This document shows positions 1-12,466 of a stretch of 64,000 nt of DNA, piece after piece (within the stretch, counting starts at the first letter, position 1; every line of letters starts with the position of its first letter). The notes below the pieces were generated by a model, which searched no databases, was not told the DNA's origin, and was given only the letters and a program-made list of their open reading frames with translations. The stretch comes from Byssochlamys sp. IMV 00236 (lineage: Eukaryota > Ascomycota > Eurotiomycetes > Eurotiales > Thermoascaceae), in NCBI GenBank assembly GCA_001931875.2, contig MSJH02000818.1:124001-188000 (forward strand). Reading direction: 5' to 3'. Both the position numbers and the translations under genes were made by a program.

Positions 1-491
1 GAGTTTACGATTCTGAAGGAGAAGGCTGTTGCTGGTAGTTAGCAGGGAGAAATGACCTGTAGAAAATTGTACTTCTACATTTCCTCGTTTGGATATCATG
101 CTGAAGACCACAGAGTTGTAGATCTCATCAGCAAACACTCAATTAACGATCTCATGGATGATCCTCGTAATACATATTCAGGAATACAAATTTCAAAAAC
201 AACAATCAATCCCACCACCAACGCCATGATCCCATCTGGCCATCGGCCAATCACTCGTGTCCTCAACGCCATCACCAAAGATGAATCGAACTCAATCGTA
301 ACCACCCAAGAAGGACCTAAATCCGGTCTTCATCGAAAGGAAACTTTTCATTCGTGGCTCATGCATGCAAAGTTCTCGGTAACTTCGAGATTCGTGAAAA
401 CAGGTAAAAGAAGGAGTCATGTTATGATGTTTCGTTGACCGCATGTGTGGTTGTTAGGGGCTATTAGCTCGGATACAAGTGAGTATTCTCA
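1..491. other. Intergenic / 3' flank of the kinase gene
   Basis: No gene could be supported here. Open frames exist but show no recognisable domain, and they lie just beyond the stop of the minus-strand kinase gene. The stretch is probably its 3' untranslated and flanking DNA. Confidence 0.5.
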
Positions 492-3400
492 CTACTCAGT
501 TCCGTTGCGGTTGGCACTCGCGTTTCGATAGCGGGTTGGCTCAGTGCTGACCGTAGCTAGCGCTTCTCCTGTCGCAGATAGAGCACTAAGGAAATCACCT
601 AGCAATCTGTCAAGCTCTGTTGAAACCACCGATTCGTCGGCACCTTCAGTCAAGCTCTCAGCACTTGGAGGACGGATCTCGGGGAAGGTGATGTGTGGCA
701 GGTTGCTCGTGACTGTCGTTCCAGAAAGCGATGTCTGTTCTGAACGGCGAGACGGCCCAAACCCTGCAGCTTGCGAAGGACCATCTGGACGAGCGGTAGG
801 AAGATTAGGATGGTATTGCTCAGACCAGTATGGGGAGTGAACCACGTCGTTTTCTTCCTCATCTGGACCAGGTCCATCAAGAATAACGGATTGTTCGAGG
901 ACATCTCCTGGAGATCCAATGTCGTCATCTGAAGCGTTACCCGAAATGGGCGTTCTGTGTCTCCCTGGAGGACCATTCCGTGGAGGTGTAGAACCACGGT
1001 CAAAACGGAAAGGATCATAGTCGGTCTCGGAAGTAATGGAAGCACCGGATTGCGCGGTAGAAGGACGAGAGTCATCCGTGCTGTCACCTTGTCCACGTAG
1101 GCGACTGGTCAGTGGCTGATTCACTGGCGCTCTGAGGGTGTCTTCTTGACGACCAGCGACGACGTCCTGACTGTTATCAGCTGGTGTCATGACGGGAAAC
1201 GACCACTCCATGGTGGCTCGTTTTTCTGTCTGGGGGTCTGTGGCAGCGACGGTCGTCTGCTGCTCTGCGGTGTTGTCTTCAGTGGACGGTTGCGTATATG
1301 CTGGAAACGTCCACTCCATTGTTGGCGGGCGGGGGCCTGTCTGTGGCTGGTACGATGGGGTCTCCTGGTGGTCGCCGCTCTCCATGTTGCTCAACCGCGA
1401 ACGTGACTGATCCTCGTTACGACGAAGGCTCGATCTGTTGGCACGAATGGTATCTGCGTCAGCCAGCTGGAACGGGTGGTTGGCAGCAGAACCAGCGGCG
1501 TAGTGGGCAGAATCGAACGAGCCAAGGTCCATGTCAATGAAAGTAGACATGACGGACGAACGGTCTGTGTCTGTTCGGAGCGGGAGGTCGGAGTATCTTT
1601 GCTGGGCTTCCACGGGCACGAAATCATTCTTCGTCTCGTACTTGTACGTCGGCATTTCCTCGTTGAAAAGACCTTCCATGGCCGCAGCACCTCGCTTCAC
1701 CCGTTCGTCGAAGTTGAGCTTCTCCTCCGCAGACATTTCGGTACTGGGAGGGTCGTCGAACAGGCTCCGCTCGGGCTGCTGAGCCATGGGGGTCATCTCC
1801 CCTTCAAGTTCGGCCAGGGAGGCGGAAAGCTCGTCGAGATCGATGATTGAGTACCGCTTTTCGAAACCGTCCGTGGTGCTGAAGTTCCAGTCCTCGAAGG
1901 ACTCATTGTCACCGGGGAACTCAGCAGCCATGGCACCCCCTGGGTTGAACAGGGAGATGCGCTGCCCACCTCGTTGAGCCCACTGGTAGTAAATACGTAC
2001 CAGCTCACTCAGCGACGAGGTGGGATACGCCTCGGCCGAATTGGCGATGTACTCGTGCTCCAGGATATCCGCCATCGTGGGGCGCGTCATGGGATCGGAG
2101 TTCAGGGCGAAGGACACAAGGTCCTTCAATTGGCTGCTGAACCCGTCACCCTCCAGCTTGGGAGCGATTCTCGTCAGCTGGCGTCCGATCTGCATCGGCT
2201 CTCGTAGACCCGCATTGGGGGGATTCCCCCTTGCGATCTCGTAGAGAGTGCAGCCGTACGCCCAGACGTCGATCTAAGATCCATTAGCCAACTCCCATAT
2301 GTATCGAATCCAAAGCATTCTCACCTCGCTCCCGTACTGGTGCGCGCCCCCACCACGGGTCGAAAACATCTCTGGCGGCATCCAGTGGGGGGTGCCAATC
2401 CAAGTGGACCGCTTGTCCAGCTTGGATTGCAAAACCCCCGCGACACCGAAGTCGCAGATCTGTAATCTCCCCTCCTCATGGATGAGGATATTTGCGGCTG
2501 TGTCTCCGTTAGCAGTGTTCTTCAACCGCAGCCGTTCGACAAGATTGGGTCCTCACCCTTTACATCCCGATGGATGATTCCCGCGTCGTGGATAGCTCGC
2601 AACCCCTCTGCAAGCTCACGGGCGATCGAGATGATAAATCTCTCCTCGAGTTTATCACCCGTGGCTCGCATCTAGAGCCACAGTATATAGTGATCAGTAG
2701 AATATTCGCCCGAATGATTTATATAATAAAGAAACAAGAATAAAGAATAAAGAATATAAACTGAAAAGGGCGAGGTGTGTATGTATATACGTGACCAAGT
2801 CACGAGAAAGGTGAAAAGAGTATATCGGATATATATATGACCGATGCGTTCGGTGAGGAAAGAAAGGAGAAAGTGGGAGGCACGTGAAGCGTTTATATAG
2901 GGAGGGGGGGGGAGATTCACTGTGTGGTAGCGGATGAAGGAGAGATAGACGCGACAGCGGAAAATGAAAGAAGCAGAGGAACACCAGAAACACGTGAATG
3001 CGTCACCCTTCACTGGGCGGAATGGGACGGAACTTACCAGGGTCTTGACGCTTCCACCTGGGCAGTATTCACAGACCAACCACAGTTGAGAGTGGATAGA
3101 AATTGCCTCAATGAGCATATTGATGTTCTTTGCTCCTGCGTCCTTGACTTGCTGCATGACCTTGGTCTCGTGGATGAAGTCCTTGATTGACTCATCCTTC
3201 ATGTCTCGAATCGACTTGTAGTCAAGCGTGTCAATATCCATGACTTTGATTGCTACTAGTTGACGAGACGGCAATTGACGGCCTTTGTAAACCCGACCAT
3301 AGGCACCCTTTCCAATGAGCTCTTCGAATTCGTAGTTAGGGACATCCGTCTTGGCTCGACGGCACATTTCCTGCACAGCAGCAGCTTGCTCTTTTGCTAG

Positions 3401-5617
3401 CCTCATGGCTTCAGCCTTTTGCTTGGTGATTGCCATCATGGCAGGGTCGAGAAGACGTGAAGTACGCGAAATACGCGCCGACGAACGGGAGGAATCCATG
3501 TTGGAAGACCAAAAAGGAGCAGGACTGGGGACGGCAGGATGATTTCGTGACAGCGGAGTAGGTGATTCAGGAATTGCGCGTGTCAAGGCAGAGATATTCG
3601 CTAAGACAGATGGCTGTGGGTGACGGAGCGGAGTTCCAGCAGCGGCAAAATGTATGTCAGTTCCGGGAGAGTGGTAAGGAAAGTTGAAGTCGGGCAAGGC
3701 AGATCTCTGTGCTCTGTCTTCATGAACTGCAGCTGGATGCTGCGAGAAGTTTGGAGAGAGAGTCTGCTGTGGAGTAGATCCGTGAGGAGAAAGAAAAGAA
3801 TCGATGTCTGCCAGAGATGTTCCGACTTCTTCTACTTCTTCACTGCTTCGCTTCGAGCTGGACCGGAAGAGTCTGCGAAGAGTCGAAGCAAGACCTGAAG
3901 AGAGTCTATTCTTATCACTACTTCGTCTCTTTGACTTGTTGGAGTCGACCTTGTTGCCAGAACGTTGCGAAAGGTCTGTCGGAAGAGAAGGTGTAAAAAC
4001 AGGAGCAGATACTTCGCGGGGTCGACCAAGAGGTCTTCTACCTACACGAGCTGGAGTTGGCGAGACGTAGCTGTCAACGTTTGCGTCAGCTGGAACCGGA
4101 CAGAAGTTAAGTGGGTCGAAGCGCCGTTTGTCACTTCGGGTCTCGAAAAAGTGAGGCGGATAGATAGGAGTGACAGGTAGAGCGACAGTAGGTCGACGTG
4201 GGTCTGTAGCTCGCCGAGTTCGTTGCCTATTACCAACGGACGACGCTTGTGTGGTTGGGGTACGACGCGGAGCACGACTCGGTTGCGGTGGACGACGGGA
4301 AAAAGGAGTAACGTCCGGAGGAGAATAAGAAGCCTGGTCTGCAACGTTCGGGTTCCTGTTGCGTCTGTCAGAAGACTGGGGTAAAGAGCTTGGAGAAGCA
4401 AGAAGTCCGGGTAACTCTGTATGAGAAGGGTTCCTACTGGGTTCTCTAAAGGCGGCGCTTGGAGCGAGCGAAGGGTCAAAACGTCTTGCCGGAGCAAAGG
4501 GCGGATAGGCAGAGTCGACGGTGGTATCGGCTCGCTCACGGGCTCGATCACGGGCAAATTCTCTAGCGATTCGCTGGTGCTGTCGGACAAAGGTTCTCAG
4601 GGGTTCTCGAGAGAATTTTTGTTCTTCGACGGTTAGCCGCAGGGGTCGATGACCGGGAGGTAGCTTCAAGGCTCGCTTCGGGACAGGGGCGTCGACGTAT
4701 GCTTGTGATAACCGCTTCTCAGAAAGTTCACAAGACGTGGTCGATTTAAGACGAGGTTGGAGAGGAAGTGGAATGAGAGACTGATCGACGTCCTGGTTCT
4801 CTTGAAGGTTGCTCCGAGACGCTTCAGGGGAAGGGTCTTCATAGACCGGAAAGGGCTCAAGGTCAGGAGTTTCCGGTCGGTCCTCACAGCTGGTTTCGAA
4901 GTGTGAGCTTAAGGCACGCCACATCTAAGGACAAAGGGAAAAGCGCCTACCTCCATGGAGAGACCCGACTTTCTGCACTCGGGCCAGATACTCCCTGAAC
5001 GCTGTATACGGAAGACGTCTCACTGTCAGAGACCTTACCGATAAACTCAGTGTATGCACGAGAACGTCGAGGTGTGGATTCTTGAGGAAGAGAGAGACTC
5101 GATCGCTCAGAACCGCTAGAAAGAGGTTGACGAAGCCTTGGGATAAGATCTATCAGGCGTACGACAGGGGTTTCGTCCTCGTGTATGTCCTGTTCAGGAT
5201 TGTCCTGCGGGCGAAGTGTCGGTCCAGGCTCAAAATCAGACAGAGCAGATGCTTCTGATTCCACAGGAGTATGATGACCAGTAGCAGAAGGTACCTCCTG
5301 TAATGGCACTCGACCACGCTCCGCTGGGCCAAGGGTTGGTCCAGGTCCGAAATTGGAAGATACTATAGCACCCTCAGGGCTACTGGGACTAGCACAACTG
5401 AGACGCTGCTGTTCGAGGTTCTGCTGGTTTCGACGAGGCAAGTAAGCGGTATCACTGCTCTCTTCGTCGTTACTGTCAACAGAAAGCCCTCGAGTAAGTA
5501 AAGGAGGAAAGTCGGTCCTGTTATCAAGTCAGTAAACACGCACCCAACAACGAAACGACTGTCGAACCCATAAATGCCTTGACGGCGCCGACGGGGCATA
5601 GAAGAATGGTCATCCAT
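492..5617 (-). CDS. Ste20/GCK-type serine/threonine protein kinase
   Basis: Six-exon model, about 1511 aa: 5617-5544, 5472-4951, 4907-3038, 2671-2557, 2497-2325, 2273-492. The kinase domain is central (about residues 723-997). It has the glycine loop (LIGKGAYGRVYKG), the VAIK lysine, catalytic loop HRDVKAAN (rebuilt across the 2557/2497 splice), DFG in ICDFGVAG and the Ste20-type activation segment STWIGTPHWMPPEM. About 720 residues before it and 515 after it are rich in Ser/Pro/Arg and look disordered. The catalytic part resembles the MST/YSK branch of Ste20 kinases, which act in polarity and septation signalling. The large N-terminal extension is unusual, since germinal-centre kinases normally carry the kinase domain first. 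Two 5' junctions are uncertain: acceptor 5473 could be 18 nt further on, and acceptor 4908 could be 4890. The intron 2672-3037 is long (366 nt). Substrates are unknown. Confidence 0.82.
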
Positions 5618-7346
5618 TTTCAAAAAACGCCTCCCTAAATGGAACAAGACCAAGAAGACACGAAACCAAGTGCTTTGGAGATGCAAGAGAACATGCCAAG
5701 GGGATGGACGATGACAGGAGAAGTAAAGGATTTGACATGAGGAGGAGAAGGAGAAGAGGGAGGAGCAAAAGAGAAGCAGGAACACCTACGAAGAACATAA
5801 ACAACGCGAGACGTCGTAATTCGGTGGCAGGGGCTGGCACAGCCGGTCGTTTGCCTCAGATCGAAGCTCTATCAAAATGGATTCGATATCTGAAGACTCG
5901 ACAATATCGTCTTATGCCCAGCAGTTCGGATAAGGGTTATGTATATCGGCGGATTCGGAAAGCCCAGCTCTATATCCTCCTCCTTTTTCGATACGATCGA
6001 GCAGTCTCTGCGTCCCTGATCAAGGAGAATAGATCTATCTATTGTATAGACCTAGGCGTGATAATGACGCTTTCTGTGATAACGTGGTTAGATGGAGTGA
6101 GCCGGTTAACTCCCGGCACGCTACTTTAGCGCCACCGTTAAGCGAGAAGTTTGATGCGCTGATTGGGCGTGAAAGTAAGAACAAAGGGATGGTACTCCAC
6201 GAGCTGGTTGTTGCGCAGTTGTGCTGCTCAGCTAGCGAGGAGACTCCTATTGGATAACAGAGGCAAATAGTTCTGCAGCCTCCTTCTGTCAAGATCACAA
6301 TGACCAACGTAGCTTGATGTTCCTGGATGATAAAGCACCAGTTCTGAAGAAACGAGGCAGAACACCAGGATACTAAGTTTGCGCAGCTTCTTTGCACTGA
6401 CAACCTGTACTTGAAGTTAGCGCTGACCATGTGACAGGAACTAGCATGAGAAAGATGTTTAATGATGAACGCAAAAGCTGTCAAGATGACTCTCTCCTAT
6501 AAGAGACAACAGACTCCGCGAAATTCCAGGACTCCACCCCCAAGGACATACGGGATAAACGCGCCTGATAAGGTACAAAACAGACGCAATCACAAAGCCC
6601 CTGCAACCAAGCTAGAGAAAGAAACCACCGACAGCCATCAGAATACGAAACATCGAACCTACCTCGACACTCTACTTGTTTTAGCAACGAAGCCACGAAT
6701 CCTCCTGACGAAGAGAAGATAAGTGACGACAGCCAGACAGAGAGAGCAGGAATAACGTCCCGCCAAGTCCAGCCCAGAGAAACGGACAGAAAGAACAAAC
6801 AATTGAAACACCCTCCGGCAAAAGAAGAAGAAGAAGAAGAAGAACAAGCAGCGGACCGAACTCCTTCGATCTGCAAGATCAGTGCCTCTCCCTTGGTCAA
6901 ATACAATGCACACTTAATCCCTCCAATCCGTTTCTCTCCTCTGTTGAATCTTTGACAAAGTGACTTAGGGAATAATAATGATGATTCGAGCCACGTCCGA
7001 TTAGACTTCCGACGCGAGGTCACGTTACTTCATAATCTCCGAGTCCGCGTCTCTTAAGTAACGGCTGTTTCGGAGTTCGGAGAAACATCGCCTTCCGAGA
7101 TGGATGATGCGATCTCGAGGGGCAAGGAATGACTGATACATACAGAGAACGATTTGATTCATTGTCGTAACTATAATAATATTCTATTTGAGAGAACTAC
7201 CTGCTTAGAACTAGAAACCTCGTGTAGCATTAATAATGAAGCCTCTATCGTATTCCTTAATGCAAAGTTCAAACCACATGTCGCTTTTATGCCATGCAGC
7301 AATAACTAGACGATTATGAATGTAAGTATGTACACGAAACCGCCAT
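5618..7346. other. Intergenic region between kinase and aminotransferase genes
   Basis: 1.7 kb upstream of the kinase start and downstream of the aminotransferase stop. Several open frames up to 180 codons occur on the minus strand, but they are Ser/Phe-rich, lack known domains and overlap a purine-rich microsatellite. I take the region as promoter/5' UTR of the kinase and see no supported gene. Confidence 0.5.
6822..6844. repeat. (AAG)n microsatellite
   Basis: About seven consecutive AAG/GAA units, seen directly. Read on the minus strand it would encode a serine or phenylalanine run, which inflates a spurious reading frame there. Confidence 0.9.
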
Positions 7347-9392
7347 CTACAGTCCGAACTCGGCTCTAAGCGCATCACCGAATCGCTTGATCGCTTCGGT
7401 GATCTTATCCGCAGGCGCAGCTGCGAAGGTGGAGCGGAAAAACATCCTCTCCTCGGCGGCGCTGCGGTCGGCCTTGAACCAGCTGCCGCGAGAGACGAGG
7501 ACACCCCTGTCAATGGCGGCCTGGAAGATGGACTCCTCGATATCAGAGTGCGATGCTTCCGTTGTGAGTCCAGGGTGCTTGCGCCAGTCTACCTCGACCC
7601 AGTGCTGTTGATGTTAGATACAGATCCAGTCACACAATTATGTATGGTTGCAGAGACTTACAAACATGCCTGCCGCCGGGGCGATCCAGCTAGCAATTTC
7701 TTTGGGGAGATATTGCTCACAAGCGTGCAACATTGCGTTTCTGCGCTTGGTATATTGCATGCGAAGGTCGATCAGCCAGTCGAGGTAGCCGCCGTGTCCC
7801 CATTGCTCCTCCAGCAGCTTGAACAGGACGATTTGGGAAATACCGCTGGGATTCTGGGTAGAGGTCTCAAAGTGTCTCACGAATCTCTCCACGACCTGCT
7901 CAGAGGCAACAATCCAGCCAACTCTGGAACCAGGAGCGATGACCTTCGAGAAGGATTCGAAACGCAGGACACGTCCGTCGACGTCCAGGCTCAGGAACGA
8001 CGGAATCAGAGCCTTGAGGAAGTCCTCGTGGGTAGCTGGCGGAGGCACCTCAGGTCCGTCTGCTCCCGTGTACGGCTGCATCTGGAGGAAGTAGTAAGGC
8101 TCATCCTCGACGATGTAAACATCGTGCTTCTGCGCAACCTTGTACACAGCCTTGCGCCGCTCGAGAGACTGAGTAGCGCCAGTTGGGTTCTGTCCCGATG
8201 GCACGGTATAGAGGAGATGCGGTCTGCGAGCGCCTCTGGCCTTCTCGTCCCAGTTCGTCAATATCTCGTCCAGAGATTCCGGAAGAAGACCTTCCTCGTC
8301 CATCTTGACACCCACTGCTTTGATGCCATGCGGTAGAGCAGTCTCGAGAGCGCTTGAAAAGGTGTATTCCTCCATGAGAATGTAGTCACCTTTCTCACAG
8401 AAAATCCTCAACGCCGCATCCCAGGAAGCCGTGCTTCCCGCCGTCATACAGCATTGCCAGTCGGCATATGGTGGGTTGTGCACGATCTGATCTTCAATTT
8501 AGTTCTCCATGTCCATGCTCTGTTAGATCGTAGTGCGTACCTCAGTGTGCTCCGTCACGAAACGCAGCATCGGGCCGGATCCGATGGCCTGACCGTAGTT
8601 GAGAGCGACCTCCAGATCTAGCATCCCCGAGTCAGAATCAACCGCCCAAAATGAACAATTATCCAGCCATCCTCACCATATACACTCTTTCCCTCCCGAA
8701 CATCGTGCTTTCCAGCATGGGCAATCGATCCAGTCGTCTGAGTCTCCTCCTCCGAAAAGTGTGGCGGGGTCGGGACTTTGATCTCGATATGTTCTATCGG
8801 GAAATGTTCAGCCGAAGGAAGACCTCCTCCCAGAGAGATCATTCCCGGCTTCTTAAGGTACTTCGCAGCGCCTTTGAGAGTCGAAGGCTGGTTATACAAA
8901 GCGTCAACTCTGAACGTGACTCCATCTAATTTATATTCCCGTCATCATAGACAACTCAACTGACCTGCTTCAGCTTGGCCTCCTCGGAAAGCAAGTCTAC
9001 AGCAAACCAATAAACGTTAGCTATCGCAATTGCGACCAAAAATTTGAAAACGGAGAGACGAAGACTCACGATCCCATTTCTTCGCCTTTGGCTTCTTGTA
9101 GCAACCCTAAAACACACAATCATTTCCGTCAGTCTGTCGATACGGCGAGGCGACAATGCAGCGCGACGCAAGCTAATTGACTGCTATAGCGCTCAAGCGC
9201 CATGGAGACAAGACACCTTACAGGACTCTTGAACATATCACTGCTGGCCGCAGCGGCCGTCCCTGTAGGCACCTTGGCGGCCTGCAATCTCCATGCCGCG
9301 ATGCCCGTGACGGTGAGCGGATCGGGCACGACCACGGTGGTCGTATCGGAGTCGGCCTTCACATCAATGTCGAGCGGAGCGGGAGGACTCAT
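7347..9392 (-). CDS. Aromatic aminotransferase (ARO8-like, fold type I PLP enzyme)
   Basis: Seven exons, 536 aa: 9392-9222, 9106-9070, 8996-8965, 8887-8677, 8617-8541, 8486-7662, 7604-7347. It belongs to the class I/II aminotransferases of the ARO8/AAD-AT type, which interconvert aromatic amino acids and their 2-oxo acids using pyridoxal phosphate. Family landmarks are KKPKAKKWDHLLSEEAK, the PSTLKGAAKYL and MISLGGGLPSAEHFP block, LNYGQAIGSGPMLRFVTEHT, PPYADWQCCMTAGSTASWD, TVPSGQNPTG, EDEPYYFLQ, and FESFSKVIAPGSRVGWI with the Schiff-base lysine of the SKVIAPG motif. The acceptor at 8888 was chosen because it joins ...AKLKQ to PSTLKG; the nearer AG would leave an intron of 39 nt and break the frame. 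The length suits the family. The exact substrate (aromatic or 2-aminoadipate) cannot be told from sequence. Confidence 0.9.
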
Positions 9393-10439
9393 CGTGAAGG
9401 CAAGGGCGGAGAAATATAAGTAAAAGGGAAAAAAAGAAAAAGGAATTAGAAGCAAGAATAGGTATCCGCAGTTGATCAAGTCGCAACAATAAGGGCCTGG
9501 CCTGGATCTGGGCGCAATGAATGAATAAATGAATGAATGGATGGGAGGGGGCGAGGTTCAGAGTAGAGACAGCATTTTTGCCATTCTTGAGTCACTTGCC
9601 CAGTATTCTGATTACTTACATGGTACGTTCGGAGGGTCCCGCGCGACTGGACCGCCGTTTATGTCGGCGCAACCAGACAATCAGCAAGTGGGACTCGTTC
9701 AGGTACTAGTTAATATTGATAACTATCACAACTATTCATTCTATTTTTTCTGTACGTTCATAGAATACATGATCCTCTAGACTCGCATTTATAAAAATTA
9801 TATTCCATTGGAGATGCCACAGTAAAAGAACCCTGAGATAAGTAAAGGATGCGCCAGGTCTGATCGGTCTTTATTGCGGTTTCGGCCCCAAGCGGCGGAA
9901 TGTTAGATTAAAACTAGTCGAGTGAAGGGCGCGCGCGGGGTCAATCGCGCCGATGCTATCCAGCTTGGCGGCCTTTAGATGTATAGCTAGTTATATGGTA
10001 ATATATGGTAATAAAATAGAAACATGATGTAACTAACTGAAGCTGCAGAGACTCATAGCGATATTATTATTATTATTATTATTCAATCGTCAACGAAGCG
10101 GCAGATCTCGATCACACCGCGCGCATAGAAATGGCTATCGCCGGGGGTACTTAATGGCCGTGCCCTTATCGATAAGGGCTGGGGTGCCGCCATCCCGCGT
10201 TCTTCTTACAAATCGATTCGGCGCAGTTGATCAATGAGAGATACGAGGAGGAAGTAATAGAGAGTCACAAGTAATCATTGTTGCATTGGCATGTAATGAT
10301 CATTCTCTGCGTTCCGTTGTTCCATCGGGTGACATGATTACACTATGGGATTTGCCATTCCACATCGTCGACGTATAATGAAAGTTATATATGTATAGTT
10401 GACAAGTCTGCGGAGCATGACAAGTCATCATCTGCGTCT
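9393..10439. other. Intergenic region between ARO8-like and ThDP-enzyme genes
   Basis: About 1 kb, promoter side of the aminotransferase gene and 3' side of the ThDP-enzyme gene. It contains a (TTA)n run near 10062-10083. No coding region supported. Confidence 0.5.
10062..10083. repeat. (TTA)n microsatellite
   Basis: About seven uninterrupted trinucleotide units in an AT-rich intergenic stretch, seen directly. Confidence 0.9.
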
Positions 10440-12466
10440 CTATGGGCTACGAGTCCTTTTAGGGAGCTTCTCAACGTATTTACCATCTGTACCATCGAGC
10501 TGAGCTTCCAACACAGCACTCGTCCCCTGGCGGACGCTCTCAATGGCCTGGGGCAGCAGTTCCGCCAGAGTCTTGACCGTACTCGCCCGGCCGGCCCAGA
10601 TCTCTCCACCAGCAGCCGCCTTGGCGATACCGGCATAGTCTGGCGTCGGGGCGAAGGAGATGTTGAGCTCCTCATTGGTAGCCCGCGACGCATCGCCGTC
10701 GGGGTGGACGAGCAGCATACTCTTCCGAGGAGCGTTCCAGCCCTTGTTGTTCAGCACAATGGTCAGGATGGGAATGTTATAGCGTCTGGAAATCCAGTAG
10801 ACAGATCCGGGCACAGAGAAGAGGTAGGTACCGTCTCCAACGATCTGGCACACAAATTTCCCCTTGTTCGTACCGCCATGCTGATTATCCGTGGCCAGCT
10901 TGATGCCCAGTGCACCACCGCCGGACCAACCAAGACCACCACCTCCGCAATTGATGAAGGAGTTGGGGATGGTGGCACCAATCTGGTCAGATACGAATGC
11001 GGTTAGGGTTACAGCTTCGATGGCCCAGATAGTATCCGCAGGACACGCCTGGCGGAGCTGCGAGGTCACATATGACACATTTATAGATGCGTAGTCGCCG
11101 CCCGACGGCACAGCAGCCAACGCAGCAATCTCTTGCTGCCGTTGTCGGTGCTCTTCCTCCAGACGTTGTCCACGCGAGGCAAATTCGGCGCTACTGACCA
11201 CCTGCGACAAATTCGGGTGGGAAGAAATATACTCGTGTAGCTGCTTAAACGCTACCGTCGAGTCCGCCTTGAAGGTGGCTATGGCGGGAATATAAAAGAC
11301 GGGCATCATCTGCTTCAAAGGATCCACATCAATGTGAACTATCTTGGCGCTGTCCTTTGGCTTGCACAGGGTTGGGATCCATGGCACATCGCAGTCGACA
11401 ACTAGAATGAAGTCGGCAGTCTTGATGGCATCGTGGATACCATAGCGCAACCCCAGAGATGCAGGGTGATCTGCTGGGAAGCACATATCGCTTCCACCGG
11501 TGTCAAGGACACGAAGGCCCCGGACTGTGTTAGTGAGGGTGACCAACTCCTTCACAGCGCTGCTGGATCGACCCGTATAACCGACAATGGCCAACGGTTC
11601 CTTCGCGGCAACGAGTTCGGCTGCAATCTGCTCGACCCCCTGAGGTGGAAGTGCAGACGGGCCAACAGGTCCCCATACAGTCCGGTCAATCGTGTAAGGC
11701 TCAATATCCTCCTCCATTACCTCTCGGGCGCCCACCAAGTATACAGGCCCCTGGGGGTCACTCGTCGCAAACTGCAAGGCACGATTGACCATCTGCTTGA
11801 CATTCTTGCCCGTCTTGATCTCTCCCGTATAGCGACAGTATTGCGCCACAATCTGTTTCTGATCGCGGACATCTTGGATCCAGTGGATGTATTCCGTGCG
11901 GGAGCCCCGCATTTCCCCTTCAATAGTGAACGGGGACAAGCCGGCAAAGATCAAGACTGGTGCGCGGCCCATCGAGGCATTGTGAACTGCGGCAGCGAGA
12001 CCCTGTGTTCCTACATCGACATGGACGATCACGCATTGGGGTTTTCCCGTAAGACGGGCGTAGCCATCGGCCATGGAGAGAGCGACCATCTACCGAGACG
12101 GGGTAAAAATGCGGGTTAGCTTGGATGGATCATGGACGCCGACGCTACCCGCGAGCTTATGCTCACCTCATTTGGACAAGTGATGATTTTAGGAAACTGG
12201 TCCTTGCGCTCGTTCTGGCCCTTCACCATCGCCTCAAGGATCGATGGGTGGTCAGATCCCAGGTTTGCGAAGACATGCGTTATGCCGGCCTGTTGCTGTC
12301 AGTATGGGCAGAGTCGACAGTTGGATTCACATATGTATGTACTGTACCTCCCAAAGCGCCTCAAAGAAGGCGAACGAAGCTGTATAGACCCTATATAGTT
12401 GTTCAGCGTTAGCAAAGAGCGCAGACGAACCGTCGTAAATATCAAGTAGTAGATCTATGCATACAT
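10440..12466 (-). CDS. Thiamine diphosphate-dependent enzyme (acetolactate synthase-like superfamily)
   Basis: Four-exon model, 605 aa: 12466-12465, 12390-12348, 12289-12167, 12089-10440. The order is N-terminal Pyr domain, central domain, C-terminal PP domain, as in acetolactate synthase and benzoylformate or pyruvate decarboxylases. The catalytic Glu is residue 56 (CPNE) followed by MADGYARLTG. The ThDP/Mg motif is GDGTYLF...IVLNN near residues 474-503. No mitochondrial presequence is visible, unlike true fungal acetolactate synthase, so a catabolic decarboxylase/lyase role is possible; the substrate is unknown. The first coding exon is predicted to hold only AT of the start codon, with donor GTATGC at 12464 and a GCTAAC branch site before the acceptor at 12391. 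This gives MVYTASFAFFEALWE, a start like those of related fungal proteins. No other in-frame ATG lies upstream before a stop. The 5' end is the least certain part. Confidence 0.85.

Noticed and set aside
2672..4924. 750-residue frame ending in a hydrophobic tail, as if a membrane-anchored half kinase
   Set aside because: The tail is intron sequence (2672-3037); splicing joins GGSVKTL to MRATGDKL and completes the kinase domain.
5518..5543. A 26-nt intron in the kinase gene's 5' end
   Set aside because: It joins frames neatly but is too short for fungal splicing; a 71-nt intron with the same donor and acceptor at 5473 was used instead.
6481..7023. 180-codon minus-strand frame in the kinase promoter region
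   Set aside because: Low-complexity Ser run from a microsatellite, no homology recognised, no companion exons.
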